Translations under genes and position numbers: made by a program | Assembly: GCA_947623645.1 (NCBI GenBank) | Contig: CANQHK010000018.1 | Span: forward strand, 1 to 14,703 | Length of the DNA stretch: 14,703 bases | Source of the DNA: an uncultured Bacilli bacterium | GTDB taxonomy: Bacteria > Bacillota_I > Bacilli_A > RF39 > UBA660 | Reading direction: 5' to 3' | Shown here: positions 6,502 through 13,791 of the stretch, one piece after another | How the letters are laid out: every line of letters begins with the position of its first letter | How positions within the stretch are numbered: position 1 is the stretch's first letter | The notes under the pieces: model-generated | Told to the model about the DNA's origin: nothing | What the model saw: only the letters and a program-made list of their open reading frames with translations | Databases searched by the model: none

Positions 6502-7719
6502 ATGAACGAACAATATGAAAAATATGCAGAGTTACTTTTAAAAAAATGTCTGAATATTCAAAATGAAACCTCTATGATTATTAATGCTCCAATAGAAAGT
6601 ATTGATTTTATAAGAGTCCTTGCAAGAAAAGCGTATGAAGTAGGAATAAAAGACATTTATTTTGACTATGAAGATGAAGATTTAAAGAACATTCAACTAG
6701 AACATTTAGAGTTAGACGATTTATATAAAAGTTCTTTTTGGAATAAATCGATTTATGATCAATATGCAAAAAAGAATGCCGTAATTCTAAAGTTAATTGC
6801 AGGGGAAGTGGATGGAAGTGATAAAATCGCTCCAGAAAAAATCGAAAAAACAGGACTTTTTTATAGAACATCGGCTCCACTTTACCGAGAAAAGCAATCC
6901 AAGGATAAAATTTCATGGTGCATCGCTAGTGTACCAACGCAAAAATGGGCAGATAAAATGTTCCCTGATGACAAAAATTCAAAAGAAAAATTGTGGAATT
7001 TAATCTTTTGCTGTTGCTTAATTGATCAAGAAAATCCAATTGAAGAATGGAATCGAAAGTTAGAATTAAAAAGAAAGAGAACGCAACTTTTAAATGAATA
7101 TCATTTCCAAATGTTAGAATATAAAAATTCTTTAGGAACGAATTTAAAAATTGAACTTCCCGAAAATCATATTTGGAAGTCCGCATCCGAAAAAATTAAT
7201 GGTAAAGATGAAATCGTCAATATGCCAAGTGAAGAAGTTTTCACATCTCCAAAGAGAACGGGAGTAAACGGAATTGTTTATAGTTCTAAACCACTGATTT
7301 ACAATGGTATGTTAATTGATAAATTTTATCTAGAATTTAAAGATGGAAAAGTTATCAATCTAGGAGCAGAAACAGGAGAAGAAATTTTAAGAAAACTAGT
7401 TTTTTCAGCAGAAAATTCTTGTTATTTAGGAGAAGTTGCATTCGTAGAGTACAATTCACCAATCTCTTTATTAAATGTTGTCTTCTACAATACTTTATTT
7501 GATGAAAATGCATCTTGTCATCTTGCTCTAGGAGATGGTTTTCAAGGATGTATAGAAAATGGAGAAACAATGACCAAAGAAGAACTATTAAAAGAGGAAA
7601 TTAATCAATCCGTAATGCACACAGATTTCATGGTAGGAACGAAAGATTTAGAAATTACTGGAATTACTCATGATCAACAAAAAATAAAAGTTTTTGAAAA
7701 TGGAAATTTTGTATTATAA
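6502..7719 (+). CDS. M29-family metallo-aminopeptidase (AmpS/PepS type)
   Basis: 405 residues, the full length of the peptidase M29 family: cytoplasmic dinuclear-metal exopeptidases that remove N-terminal residues from peptides. The expected metal ligands are all present: E245 in 'MPSEEVFTSP', E311 in 'LGEVAFV', H340 in 'CHLALGDG', and H373 and D375 in 'MHTDFMVGT'. Their spacing (66, 29, 33 and 2) follows the known family closely. The N-terminal half shows the expected 'YAELLLKKCLNIQ' opening and 'FYRTSAPLYREKQSKDKISW'. AGGAG (6491-6495) lies six bases ahead of the ATG. It begins 15 bases after the T-run of the tuf terminator and no clear promoter fits between them, so it may depend on readthrough or on a promoter inside the tuf end. 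Substrate preference cannot be told from sequence. Confidence 0.93.
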   Translation: MNEQYEKYAELLLKKCLNIQNETSMIINAPIESIDFIRVLARKAYEVGIKDIYFDYEDEDLKNIQLEHLELDDLYKSSFWNKSIYDQYAKKNAVILKLIAGEVDGSDKIAPEKIEKTGLFYRTSAPLYREKQSKDKISWCIASVPTQKWADKMFPDDKNSKEKLWNLIFCCCLIDQENPIEEWNRKLELKRKRTQLLNEYHFQMLEYKNSLGTNLKIELPENHIWKSASEKINGKDEIVNMPSEEVFTSPKRTGVNGIVYSSKPLIYNGMLIDKFYLEFKDGKVINLGAETGEEILRKLVFSAENSCYLGEVAFVEYNSPISLLNVVFYNTLFDENASCHLALGDGFQGCIENGETMTKEELLKEEINQSVMHTDFMVGTKDLEITGITHDQQKIKVFENGNFVL

Positions 7720-7755
7720 AAGAACGGTTTCAAATTATTGACCCGTCCTTTTTTT
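7718..7755. terminator. Shared terminator between convergent M29 peptidase and FemABX genes
   Basis: AAAAGAACGG (7718-7727) pairs with CCGTCCTTTT (7743-7752), nine of ten positions with one A-C mismatch, around a 15-base loop; seven T residues (7749-7755) follow on the plus strand. On the minus strand the exit arm ends in TTCTTTTATAA, so it can partly serve both genes. The leftward stop codon lies in the loop. Confidence 0.7.
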
Positions 7756-8994
7756 CTTTTTAGCACATCTTTTTAAATACGAGCGGTAAGCATAAGGATT
7801 AATAATATAATCAAATTCTCCAATGTATTCAACAGAACTTGAGGCAAAACCTAATTTCATTTCATTTAAACCAGAATACTTGTTCTTTTCTTGAAACTCC
7901 CCAACGATCGCATTCAAATTAAAATATTGATAGTTTTCTTTATTAAATTTTTGAACCAAATACCATTTTAGATAATAATTGGGGTTAAAACTTCTATATT
8001 TTTGATCAAATCCTTCGATAAATAAGAATACTTCTGGTTTTTTCTTAAGAACAAGAGCACCACCAATGACAATTCCTTCTGGTCGAACTTGAAAAAGTTG
8101 AGTTGCTCTTCCTAAATTTCCTTGTTCTTGAGCAAATACTTTATCTGCTTCCATTTTTCGGTTGATAATTTTTCTTACATCTTTTCCTTTGGTATTTTTA
8201 CTTTGCAATTTAGCAGATAAATCATCGCTTTTGAGAAGTGCTTTTTCATAAGCATTTTTGGTATTCGAAACGAATTTATGAGCATCAATTTTCGCAAGAT
8301 AAAGTTCTGCATCGGACCCAAAACATTCCATAATCTCTCGGTAGTATTCTATCTTTCTTGGATATTTTCTTTTGATAAATTCATAAAAAATCGGAAGTTC
8401 AGAAATACTTGCTTTATAAACGGTAACTCCTGATTTATCCGCTTTGTGAATTTTATTTCTTGTTTGTTTACTAAAAGTTTGTAATAATTTTTCATTTGTT
8501 GTGTGAAGTTCTACAACAGCATTAAATCTTGCTTTTGTTCCCTCAAAAAAAGAATTGAATCCTTTATGCTGATAACCGCTCGCTTGTAAAATCTCCATAA
8601 TATTATTGATTTCCGGATTGTAAGAGATAATATTTCCTTTTCGATCTCGTTTGGAACAATGAATAGGAGGATCGATTCGAAAAAAGATAAAGTGGTTTTG
8701 ATGTAGAAATTTACGAAGTCGAATGGTGATTTCATGAACTGTATCATAATCCGTATAATCCATTAGAAATCCACTTGGAGCATAACCGTACTTGTAAAAC
8801 CAGAAAGCTTTTTGATATAAGAGTAGAGTTGCACCAACTAAACTTCCAGCATTATTTAAAAAACCAAGATAGTAAACTTGAAAACCGTTTTTTTCCATTA
8901 AATCTCCATATTCTGAAGTTTGTTGAAAAGTACGATATCGATGATTGTTTGCAAAGTGATCAAAAATATCTTTGTCTAAATATACGAGCTTCAT
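7735..8994 (-). CDS. FemABX-family peptidoglycan bridge aminoacyltransferase
   Basis: 419 residues. FemABX (FemA, FemX, MurM) enzymes use aminoacyl-tRNA to add amino acids to the stem-peptide lysine of lipid II at the inner membrane face. Two GNAT-like halves are seen. The first has 'TFQQTSEYGDLMEKNGF', 'GYAPSGFLMDYTD', 'FFRIDPPI' and 'FSKQTRNKIHKADKSGVTV'. The second has 'VIGGALVLKKKPEVFLFIEG', 'PNYYLKWYLVQKF' and the signature ending 'KYSGLNEMKLGFASSSVEYIGEFDYIINP'. Residues ~241-293 are charged and helical, matching the coiled-coil arm of FemA-type proteins. The ATG at 8994 is preferred over one 15 bases upstream because the intervening GGGAGGTGA is the ribosome binding site. It is divergent from the murD operon and shares its control region. 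Which amino acid is added, and whether it adds the first or a later residue, cannot be said. Confidence 0.9.
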   Translation of the reverse strand: MKLVYLDKDIFDHFANNHRYRTFQQTSEYGDLMEKNGFQVYYLGFLNNAGSLVGATLLLYQKAFWFYKYGYAPSGFLMDYTDYDTVHEITIRLRKFLHQNHFIFFRIDPPIHCSKRDRKGNIISYNPEINNIMEILQASGYQHKGFNSFFEGTKARFNAVVELHTTNEKLLQTFSKQTRNKIHKADKSGVTVYKASISELPIFYEFIKRKYPRKIEYYREIMECFGSDAELYLAKIDAHKFVSNTKNAYEKALLKSDDLSAKLQSKNTKGKDVRKIINRKMEADKVFAQEQGNLGRATQLFQVRPEGIVIGGALVLKKKPEVFLFIEGFDQKYRSFNPNYYLKWYLVQKFNKENYQYFNLNAIVGEFQEKNKYSGLNEMKLGFASSSVEYIGEFDYIINPYAYRSYLKRCAKKKKRTGQ

Positions 8995-9021
8995 CCCTTC
9001 ACCTCCCATAAAGAAGAGAAT

Positions 9022-9050
9022 ATTATAGCATAAAATAAATAAAAATGCAA
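9022..9050 (-). promoter_or_regulatory. Promoter of the FemABX gene
   Basis: On the minus strand TTGCAT (9050-9045), a 17-base spacer and TATAAT (9027-9022), with TGC directly before the -10 (extended -10). Confidence 0.75.
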
Positions 9051-9054
9051 ACTA

Positions 9055-9083
9055 TTGTAAAAAAAGAGGAGAAATTGTATAAT
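9055..9083 (+). promoter_or_regulatory. Promoter of the membrane protein-murD-eno operon
   Basis: TTGTAA (9055-9060), a 17-base spacer and TATAAT (9078-9083). Its -35 box lies only four bases from the -35 box of the divergent FemABX promoter, so the two promoters stand back to back. Start of transcription near 9090 leaves a leader of about 12 bases. Confidence 0.75.
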
Positions 9084-9101
9084 AAAACTAGGGTGAAGAA
9101 G

Positions 9102-9509
9102 ATGATTGAAAAGAAAGATACAATCACAAGAATGGGAAAATATGCATTAGCAATTTGTATTTTGCATCTCCTAGGTCCCGTATGGAATGGTCGGTGTGTT
9201 TTTCAAATCGATTTTTTGGAACTTGTCCGTACAAATTTTATTGGAAACATAGCTGTATCTTTTTTAATCATTTATTCCCTCTTTATTAAAAAGAATTCTC
9301 AAAAGAAAGCAAATCAATACTTCTATATGATCGAAGTATTATTATTAGCATGGACGATAAACTTTCAATTTATGTTTTTTAATGAAGGATTTTTGTTTCT
9401 TTTAAATCCTCTAGAAGAACAGAAAAAGAGTCTTATAAATAGAAATATTCAAGAATGTTATCAAAATAAGGAAAAGGAAGAAAATAAAAAAGATTCTTAT
9501 AAAATATAA
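9102..9509 (+). CDS. Small membrane protein of unknown function upstream of murD
   Basis: 135 residues; I do not recognise a family. Hydrophobic stretches at about 12-28 (after a short charged start), 46-62 and 73-93, perhaps with 95-102, suggest three membrane helices. A strongly charged tail (about 104-135, rich in Lys, Glu, Asn and Gln) is probably cytoplasmic. The frame is open from an ATG at 9045, but that lies upstream of the -35 and -10 boxes and has no ribosome binding site. The ATG at 9102 follows AGGGTGA (9090-9096) close to the predicted transcript start. It is the first gene of the unit with murD (27-base gap) and eno, so a cell-envelope role is a fair guess, no more. Confidence 0.7.
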   Translation: MIEKKDTITRMGKYALAICILHLLGPVWNGRCVFQIDFLELVRTNFIGNIAVSFLIIYSLFIKKNSQKKANQYFYMIEVLLLAWTINFQFMFFNEGFLFLLNPLEEQKKSLINRNIQECYQNKEKEENKKDSYKI

Positions 9510-9536
9510 TAGTATAAGAAAATGGAGAGTGAAATT

Positions 9537-10895
9537 ATGTTTGAAAATAAAAGAATTGTGATTTTAGGATTTGCTCGAAGTGGTTATGAAGCAGCAAAAT
9601 TTTTAATTCAGAGAAACAACCAAGTTTTATTAAATGATGGGAAACCTCTACAAGAAGATTATAAAGAAAAGAAAGAAGAGTTAGAAAAACTTGGAGTAGA
9701 ATTTATTTTAGGAAGTCATCCAGAAAATTTAATCGAAGAAGGAGTGGATTATTTAATCAAAAATCCCGGTGTACCCATCGATCATCCTTATGTTTTAAAA
9801 GCGCACGAATTAAATATCCCGGTAATCAACGAAGTAGAGATGGCCTATCTTTCTATTCCGGAAGATAAGAATATTCAAATGATTGCGATTACTGGAACCA
9901 ATGGAAAAACAACAACAACGACCTTGATTTACGAATTTTTAAAAAAAGCTGGGAAGAAAGTTCACTTAGCAGGAAATATTGGATATCCTCTTTGCAGTTT
10001 CATCGATAAATTGGAAGATGGGGATATGATCGTTATGGAAACTTCCTGCCAACAATTAGAAAATTTGGATAAATTTAAACCGAATGTTGCGGTAATGACC
10101 AATATTAGTGAAGCCCATCTTGAATTTATGAAAACATATGAGCACTATAAAGAAGTAAAATCTCGTCTTTTAAAAAACTTAGGTCAAGAAGACATAGCAA
10201 TTTTAAATATGGAAAACGAAGAAGTGATGAAAATAGCTAGAACTTGTAAAGCAACAACGAAATATTTTTCTAGTAAACATCAGATTAATGGATGCTATAT
10301 AAAAGATGGTGCAATTTATTATTATGATGAAAGAGTCATAGACCTTGCTGAAATAAAGTTAAGAGGAATGCATAACTATGAAAATATTATGGCCGCTATT
10401 TTAGCAGTAAAAGAATATGGCGTAGAAAGTGAAACCATTCGCGAAGTTCTAAAAGAGTTTCAAGGAGTCGAACATCGTTTAGAGTTTGTCGTAGAAAAAA
10501 ACGGTAGAAAATTTTATAACGATACTGAAGCGACCAACATCAAGTGTACCCAAATTGCTCTTTCTGCTTTTCCCGAGCCAACGATTATTATTTTAGGAGG
10601 ATATGAACGAGGGCAAGATTTTAACGAACTCAAAGAATATATGAAAAATGTCAAAGCCATTATTGCAATTGGAAGTTGTAGAGCTAGAGTTCAAGAATTT
10701 GGAGACCATTTAAAAATACCAACCTATAGCTATGAATTTTTAAAAGATGGATTCCAAAAAGCGTATGAAGTAAGTGAAAAAGGAGATATTATATTATTAA
10801 GTCCTGCTAGTGCATCTTGGGATCAATACAAAGAATGTGAAGTAAGAGGGGCAGAATTTAAAAAATATGCAAAGGAGGTAAAAGATGAAAATTAA
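9537..10895 (+). CDS. murD: UDP-N-acetylmuramoyl-L-alanine--D-glutamate ligase
   Basis: 452 residues, normal for MurD, which uses ATP in the cytoplasm to add D-Glu to UDP-MurNAc-L-Ala. Domain 1 binds the UDP part ('VILGFARSGYEAAKFL', 'KNPGVP'). The central ATPase domain has the P-loop 'GTNGKTTTTTL' (120-130), 'ETSCQQLENL', 'NISEAHLEFM' and K208 in 'EVKSRL' at the site of the carbamylated lysine. 'EHRLEFV' opens domain 3, which ends with 'LLSPASASWDQY...RG' (S427 matches D-Glu-binding S415 of E. coli). Two motifs are unusual: 'NDTEATN' (328-334) has Glu where most MurD have Lys in NDSKATN, and 'SEAHLE' replaces the common 'PDHLD'. The ATG at 9537 is chosen because GGAGAG (9524-9529) lies seven bases ahead; the ATG at 9522 overlaps that site. 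It overlaps eno by 11 bases. Confidence 0.93.
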   Translation: MFENKRIVILGFARSGYEAAKFLIQRNNQVLLNDGKPLQEDYKEKKEELEKLGVEFILGSHPENLIEEGVDYLIKNPGVPIDHPYVLKAHELNIPVINEVEMAYLSIPEDKNIQMIAITGTNGKTTTTTLIYEFLKKAGKKVHLAGNIGYPLCSFIDKLEDGDMIVMETSCQQLENLDKFKPNVAVMTNISEAHLEFMKTYEHYKEVKSRLLKNLGQEDIAILNMENEEVMKIARTCKATTKYFSSKHQINGCYIKDGAIYYYDERVIDLAEIKLRGMHNYENIMAAILAVKEYGVESETIREVLKEFQGVEHRLEFVVEKNGRKFYNDTEATNIKCTQIALSAFPEPTIIILGGYERGQDFNELKEYMKNVKAIIAIGSCRARVQEFGDHLKIPTYSYEFLKDGFQKAYEVSEKGDIILLSPASASWDQYKECEVRGAEFKKYAKEVKDEN

Positions 10896-12114
10896 AGATG
10901 TAATAGGAAGAGAAATTTTAGATTCTAGAGGAAATCCAACCGTTGAAGTCGATGTGATTTTGGAAGATGGAACAATGGGGCGTGCTTCCGTTCCAAGTGG
11001 AGCATCAACAGGAGAAAGAGAAGCTATCGAATTAAGAGATAATGAGAAAAGATATGGTGGAAAAGGAGTTCAAAAAGCAGTAGAGAATGTCAATGGACCA
11101 CTTCGCAGTTTAGTAATTGGGGTGGATGCTCAGAATCAAAGAGAATTGGATGAAAAAATGATTCAAGCTGATGGTACGAAAAATAAAGCAAAATATGGAG
11201 CAAATGCGATTCTTGGAATCAGTATGGCAGCCATGAAAGCAAGTGCTAAAGCAGAAGGTCTACCTCTTTATAGATATATTGGAGATGGAACTACTTTGCC
11301 AGTTGCAATGATGAATATTTTAAATGGGGGAGCTCATGCCGATAATCAATTAGACTTTCAAGAATTTATGATTGTTCCACAAAGAGATACCATGAAAGAA
11401 AGAGTTCGTGTTGGTTCAGAAGTCTTCCATGCTTTAAAAAGTGTTCTAAAAGAGAAAGGACTTGCAACAGGAGTTGGAGATGAAGGAGGATTTGCTCCCG
11501 ATTTAGAATCCAATCAAGAAGGATTCGAACTCATTATGGAAGCAATCGAAAAAGCAGGATACCTTCCAGGAACCGATGTAAAAATGGCCATTGATGTTGC
11601 AGCAAGTGAATTTTATGATGCAGCAAGCAAACGTTATGTATTAAAAGGAGAAAACAGAAGTTTAACAACAGATGAATTAATTGAGTATTATCAAGAATTA
11701 GTAAGCAAGTATCCTATTATTTCCGTTGAAGACCCTGTCGATGAAAATGATTGGGAAGGATTTACCAAAATTACCGAAGTTTTTCAAGACAAGATTCAAC
11801 TAGTTGGAGATGATTTATTTGTAACCAACAAAGAATGTTTACAAATGGGAATCGATAAACATGCTGGAAACGCTATTTTAATCAAAGTAAATCAAATTGG
11901 AACCATCACCGAAACAATAGAAACCATAAATCTTGCCAAAGAAAACGGGTACAAAACCATCATTTCTCATAGAAGTGGAGAAACCGAAGATACAACGATT
12001 GCGCATCTTGCCGTAGGACTCAACTTAGGTCAAATAAAAACCGGCTCTATGTCTAGAACCGATCGAATCTGCAAATATAATGAATTAATGAGAATTGAAG
12101 AGGAACTAAAATAG
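10885..12114 (+). CDS. eno: Enolase (phosphopyruvate hydratase)
   Basis: 409 residues, somewhat shorter than the usual 425-432. It converts 2-phosphoglycerate to phosphoenolpyruvate in the cytoplasm and needs Mg2+. Seen are 'REILDSRGNPTVEV' and the flexible loop 'SVPSGASTG' (35-43). Catalytic E200 lies in 'VGDEGGFAPD', the metal ligands are D237, E282 (in 'SVEDP') and D309 (in 'VGDDLFVTN'), K334 is the general base in the signature 'ILIKVNQIGT', and H362 is in 'SHRSGETED'. All key residues are present, so it should be active. AAAGGAGG (10871-10878) lies inside the end of murD, six bases before the ATG, and the coding regions overlap by 11 bases, indicating translational coupling. It is the last gene of the unit. 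No other glycolytic gene is nearby, which differs from the gap-pgk-tpi-pgm-eno cluster of many Firmicutes. Confidence 0.97.
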   Translation: MKIKDVIGREILDSRGNPTVEVDVILEDGTMGRASVPSGASTGEREAIELRDNEKRYGGKGVQKAVENVNGPLRSLVIGVDAQNQRELDEKMIQADGTKNKAKYGANAILGISMAAMKASAKAEGLPLYRYIGDGTTLPVAMMNILNGGAHADNQLDFQEFMIVPQRDTMKERVRVGSEVFHALKSVLKEKGLATGVGDEGGFAPDLESNQEGFELIMEAIEKAGYLPGTDVKMAIDVAASEFYDAASKRYVLKGENRSLTTDELIEYYQELVSKYPIISVEDPVDENDWEGFTKITEVFQDKIQLVGDDLFVTNKECLQMGIDKHAGNAILIKVNQIGTITETIETINLAKENGYKTIISHRSGETEDTTIAHLAVGLNLGQIKTGSMSRTDRICKYNELMRIEEELK

Positions 12115-12126
12115 GGACCTCTTTTT
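12098..12126 (+). terminator. Terminator after eno
   Basis: AAGAGG (12098-12103) pairs with CCTCTT (12118-12123) around a 14-base loop that holds the eno stop codon, and the T-rich TTTTTATTTTT follows. The stem is short but the position and tail fit. Confidence 0.6.
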
Positions 12127-12736
12127 ATTTTTGAAACATTCTTTTTTTCAAAACTGCAACGTTTTCTTTTGAAATATCAAAAGTATTTGGGTGTTGTTCG
12201 CGGTATATTTCAATCTCATTCAATAGAAAATCATGAGTAAGAGATGGCTTTTTTTCTTCTAATTCTTCCAATACTCGAAAAAAAGTTTCTAGGACAAGAG
12301 GTTGGATATCGATTTCAAAACCTTTCATTAATTCAAGATAAAAAGGATTTGTTTGCCAATTTTCCTCATTATACGAAATCATAGGACGTGCCTCAAAAAC
12401 ATCATAATAAACTTCTTTTGCCCATTTATGACAATCTGTCGTATCATAAACAAATCCATCTTTTTCAACCCAGCCATGAGAAATCTTATCCCCATACTGT
12501 TGAAAATCACTGGTTGTACCTTGAATAATTGTGTAAGAATCCATTCCTCTTGTTAATAAAAATGAATAATGAAAGCACCAAGTATTTGTGCAATAGCTAG
12601 AAGTTAATAGAATTGAAAGAGGGACACCATTGTATTTTAAATTTCGTAATCGCTCAAGTAGTTCCATTTCATAAAATTGTAACTTTCCTTCTTCAATTGC
12701 TCGTTTAATTTTGGTAAGTTGTTCTTTTGATCGCAT
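12125..12736 (-). CDS. Uncharacterised protein with a possible Cys-His-Asp (transglutaminase/papain-like) core
   Basis: 203 residues, no signal peptide and no membrane segment; I do not recognise a named family. The centre reads 'SSYCTNTWCFHYSFLLTRG', then 'ISHGWVEKDGFVYDTT'. A Cys at the head of a helix, followed by His in an 'HxWVE' strand and Asp in a 'VYDTT' strand, is the order seen in transglutaminase-like and related cysteine-enzyme folds. Candidate residues are C49 or C54, H87 and D98. The flanks, 'KIKRAIEEGKLQFYEMELLERLR' and residues ~150-200, look helical and charged. AAAGGAG lies about eight bases before the ATG at 12736. It stands alone, convergent with eno (10 bases between stops) and divergent from the dehydrogenase gene. 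The fold is a motif-level inference; a non-enzymatic role is possible. Confidence 0.8.
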   Translation of the reverse strand: MRSKEQLTKIKRAIEEGKLQFYEMELLERLRNLKYNGVPLSILLTSSYCTNTWCFHYSFLLTRGMDSYTIIQGTTSDFQQYGDKISHGWVEKDGFVYDTTDCHKWAKEVYYDVFEARPMISYNEENWQTNPFYLELMKGFEIDIQPLVLETFFRVLEELEEKKPSLTHDFLLNEIEIYREQHPNTFDISKENVAVLKKRMFQK

Positions 12737-12806
12737 TTGAATATCTCCTTTGATTGTTTTGAAATGTATTGAAATTTTTATATTTGGTCATTATTTCTTG
12801 GTTGAT

Positions 12807-12835
12807 TGTATAAACTCCATCAAGTCATTTGTCGC
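12807..12835 (-). promoter_or_regulatory. Possible promoter for the leftward Cys-His-Asp protein gene
   Basis: On the minus strand GCGACA (12835-12830), a 17-base spacer and TATACA (12812-12807). Each box matches consensus at four or more positions. Other AT-rich hexamers nearby could serve instead. Confidence 0.35.
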
Positions 12836-12909
12836 CATATAATATCATAAAAGAAGAAAAATTGCAAGAAATTTGTAAAAAAAGACTATACTTTATTTTG
12901 CAAAATTTG

Positions 12910-12915
12910 TATAAT
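12910..12915 (+). promoter_or_regulatory. Probable -10 element of the dehydrogenase gene
   Basis: TATAAT preceded by TTTG lies 20 bases before the TTG start codon. No good -35 hexamer is found 16-18 bases upstream. The arrangement (TATAAT, about 10 bases, then the ribosome binding site) resembles that upstream of the membrane protein gene at 9102. Confidence 0.5.
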
Positions 12916-12934
12916 AATGTTAGAGGTGATGCCT

Positions 12935-13690
12935 TTGAAAGCGTTAATTACAGGAGCCTCTTCGGGTATTGGTCTTGAAATTGCTAAGTATTTGGATGGG
13001 CTTGGTTATGAAACAATTCTTGTTGCAAGAAACAAGGAAAAATTAGAGGAACTTCAAAAATCTTTAAAGAATAAGTCAAAAGTTATTGTTATGGATTTGA
13101 TGGTTCTCGATAATTTAAAGAGTCTTTATGTGCTTGTTAAGAATGAGAATATCGATATTCTTGTGAATAATGCTGGTTTTGGGATTTATGGAGAATTTTT
13201 AAAAACAGAAATTTCTAGGGAAATGGAAATGGTTGATTTGAATGTTCGAAGTTTACAAATTCTTATGAAATTGTTTTTAAAGGATATGAAAAAAAGAGAT
13301 TCTGGTTATATTTTGAATGTTAGTTCTTCGGCAAGTTTTGCTCCAGGACCTTTGATGGCAGGGTATTATGCGACAAAGGCGTATGTTCGAAGTTTATCAG
13401 AAGCAGTTAACTATGAACTTGTAAAGAATAAGAGCAAAGTAAGAGTTGCTTGTTTATGCCCAGGACCTGTTGATACAAATTTTAATCAGGTTGCAGGAGT
13501 TCATTTTTCGGTTAAACCTCTTTCGGCATCTTTTGTTGCAAAGTATGCTATTGATTCGATGTTGAAAGGAAAGACGGTTATTGTTCCGGGATTTAAAATG
13601 AAATGTGCAAGATTCTTTTCTAAGATTTTGCCAACTAAAGTAGTTATGAATTTTATTTATAAGATGCAAAGAAAAAAAGGAGAGGAGTAA
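12935..13690 (+). CDS. Short-chain dehydrogenase/reductase (SDR)
   Basis: 251 residues, the normal length of a classical SDR, an NAD(P)(H)-dependent oxidoreductase. The Rossmann cofactor motif 'TGASSGIG' (6-13) opens the protein, and the 'ARNK' after the second strand suggests NADPH preference. 'NNAG' is at 78-81, the catalytic S131, Y144 and K148 lie in 'NVSSSASF...YYATKAY', and 'PGPVDT' is at 176-181. The C-terminus is basic. The TTG at 12935 is chosen because AGAGGTGA (12922-12929) lies just ahead; the upstream ATGs at 12917 and 12929 overlap or precede that site. It is a single-gene unit between a -10 box and a strong terminator. Its codons favour TTG and GTT more than murD or eno do. The substrate cannot be told; the subgroup resembles YqjQ/DltE-like SDRs. 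Confidence 0.9.
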   Translation: MKALITGASSGIGLEIAKYLDGLGYETILVARNKEKLEELQKSLKNKSKVIVMDLMVLDNLKSLYVLVKNENIDILVNNAGFGIYGEFLKTEISREMEMVDLNVRSLQILMKLFLKDMKKRDSGYILNVSSSASFAPGPLMAGYYATKAYVRSLSEAVNYELVKNKSKVRVACLCPGPVDTNFNQVAGVHFSVKPLSASFVAKYAIDSMLKGKTVIVPGFKMKCARFFSKILPTKVVMNFIYKMQRKKGEE

Positions 13691-13716
13691 ATTTGGAAGG
13701 ATCCTTTCCTTTTTTT
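13672..13716 (+). terminator. Intrinsic terminator after the SDR gene
   Basis: The A-rich arm 13672-13686 pairs along its full 15 bases (one G-U) with 13702-13716, which ends in seven T residues. The 15-base loop contains the SDR stop codon, so the last codons of the gene form the stem. Confidence 0.85.
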
Positions 13717-13752
13717 GCTTTTGTAATAGAGTTTATTTCTTGTTGCTTTCAT

Positions 13753-13791
13753 AAAAAAAGAATATTGAATTTAAAAGTTTCAATATTTTTT
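13753..13791. terminator. Bidirectional terminator, mainly for the leftward membrane-anchored gene
   Basis: AATATTGAA (13761-13769) pairs with TTCAATATT (13779-13787), and the A-run before it extends the stem into the T-run after it. Read leftward, the hairpin is followed by CTTTTTTTAT, a good terminator tail directly after the stop codon at 13790. Read rightward it also ends in six T residues (13786-13791), giving a second stop for the SDR transcript. Confidence 0.8.

Noticed and set aside
8775..9011. 78-codon plus-strand frame overlapping the start of the FemABX gene
   Set aside because: It is antisense to conserved FemABX sequence and has no promoter or ribosome binding site of its own.
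12737..12934. The ~200-base gap between divergent genes considered for a small RNA or riboswitch
   Set aside because: Only promoter-like boxes were found; no stable hairpin set with a terminator and no conserved riboswitch pattern was seen.
13672..13791. Paired inverted repeats considered as ends of a small mobile element
   Set aside because: The two hairpins have different sequences and each fits a terminator at the end of a gene; there is no target duplication or transposase.
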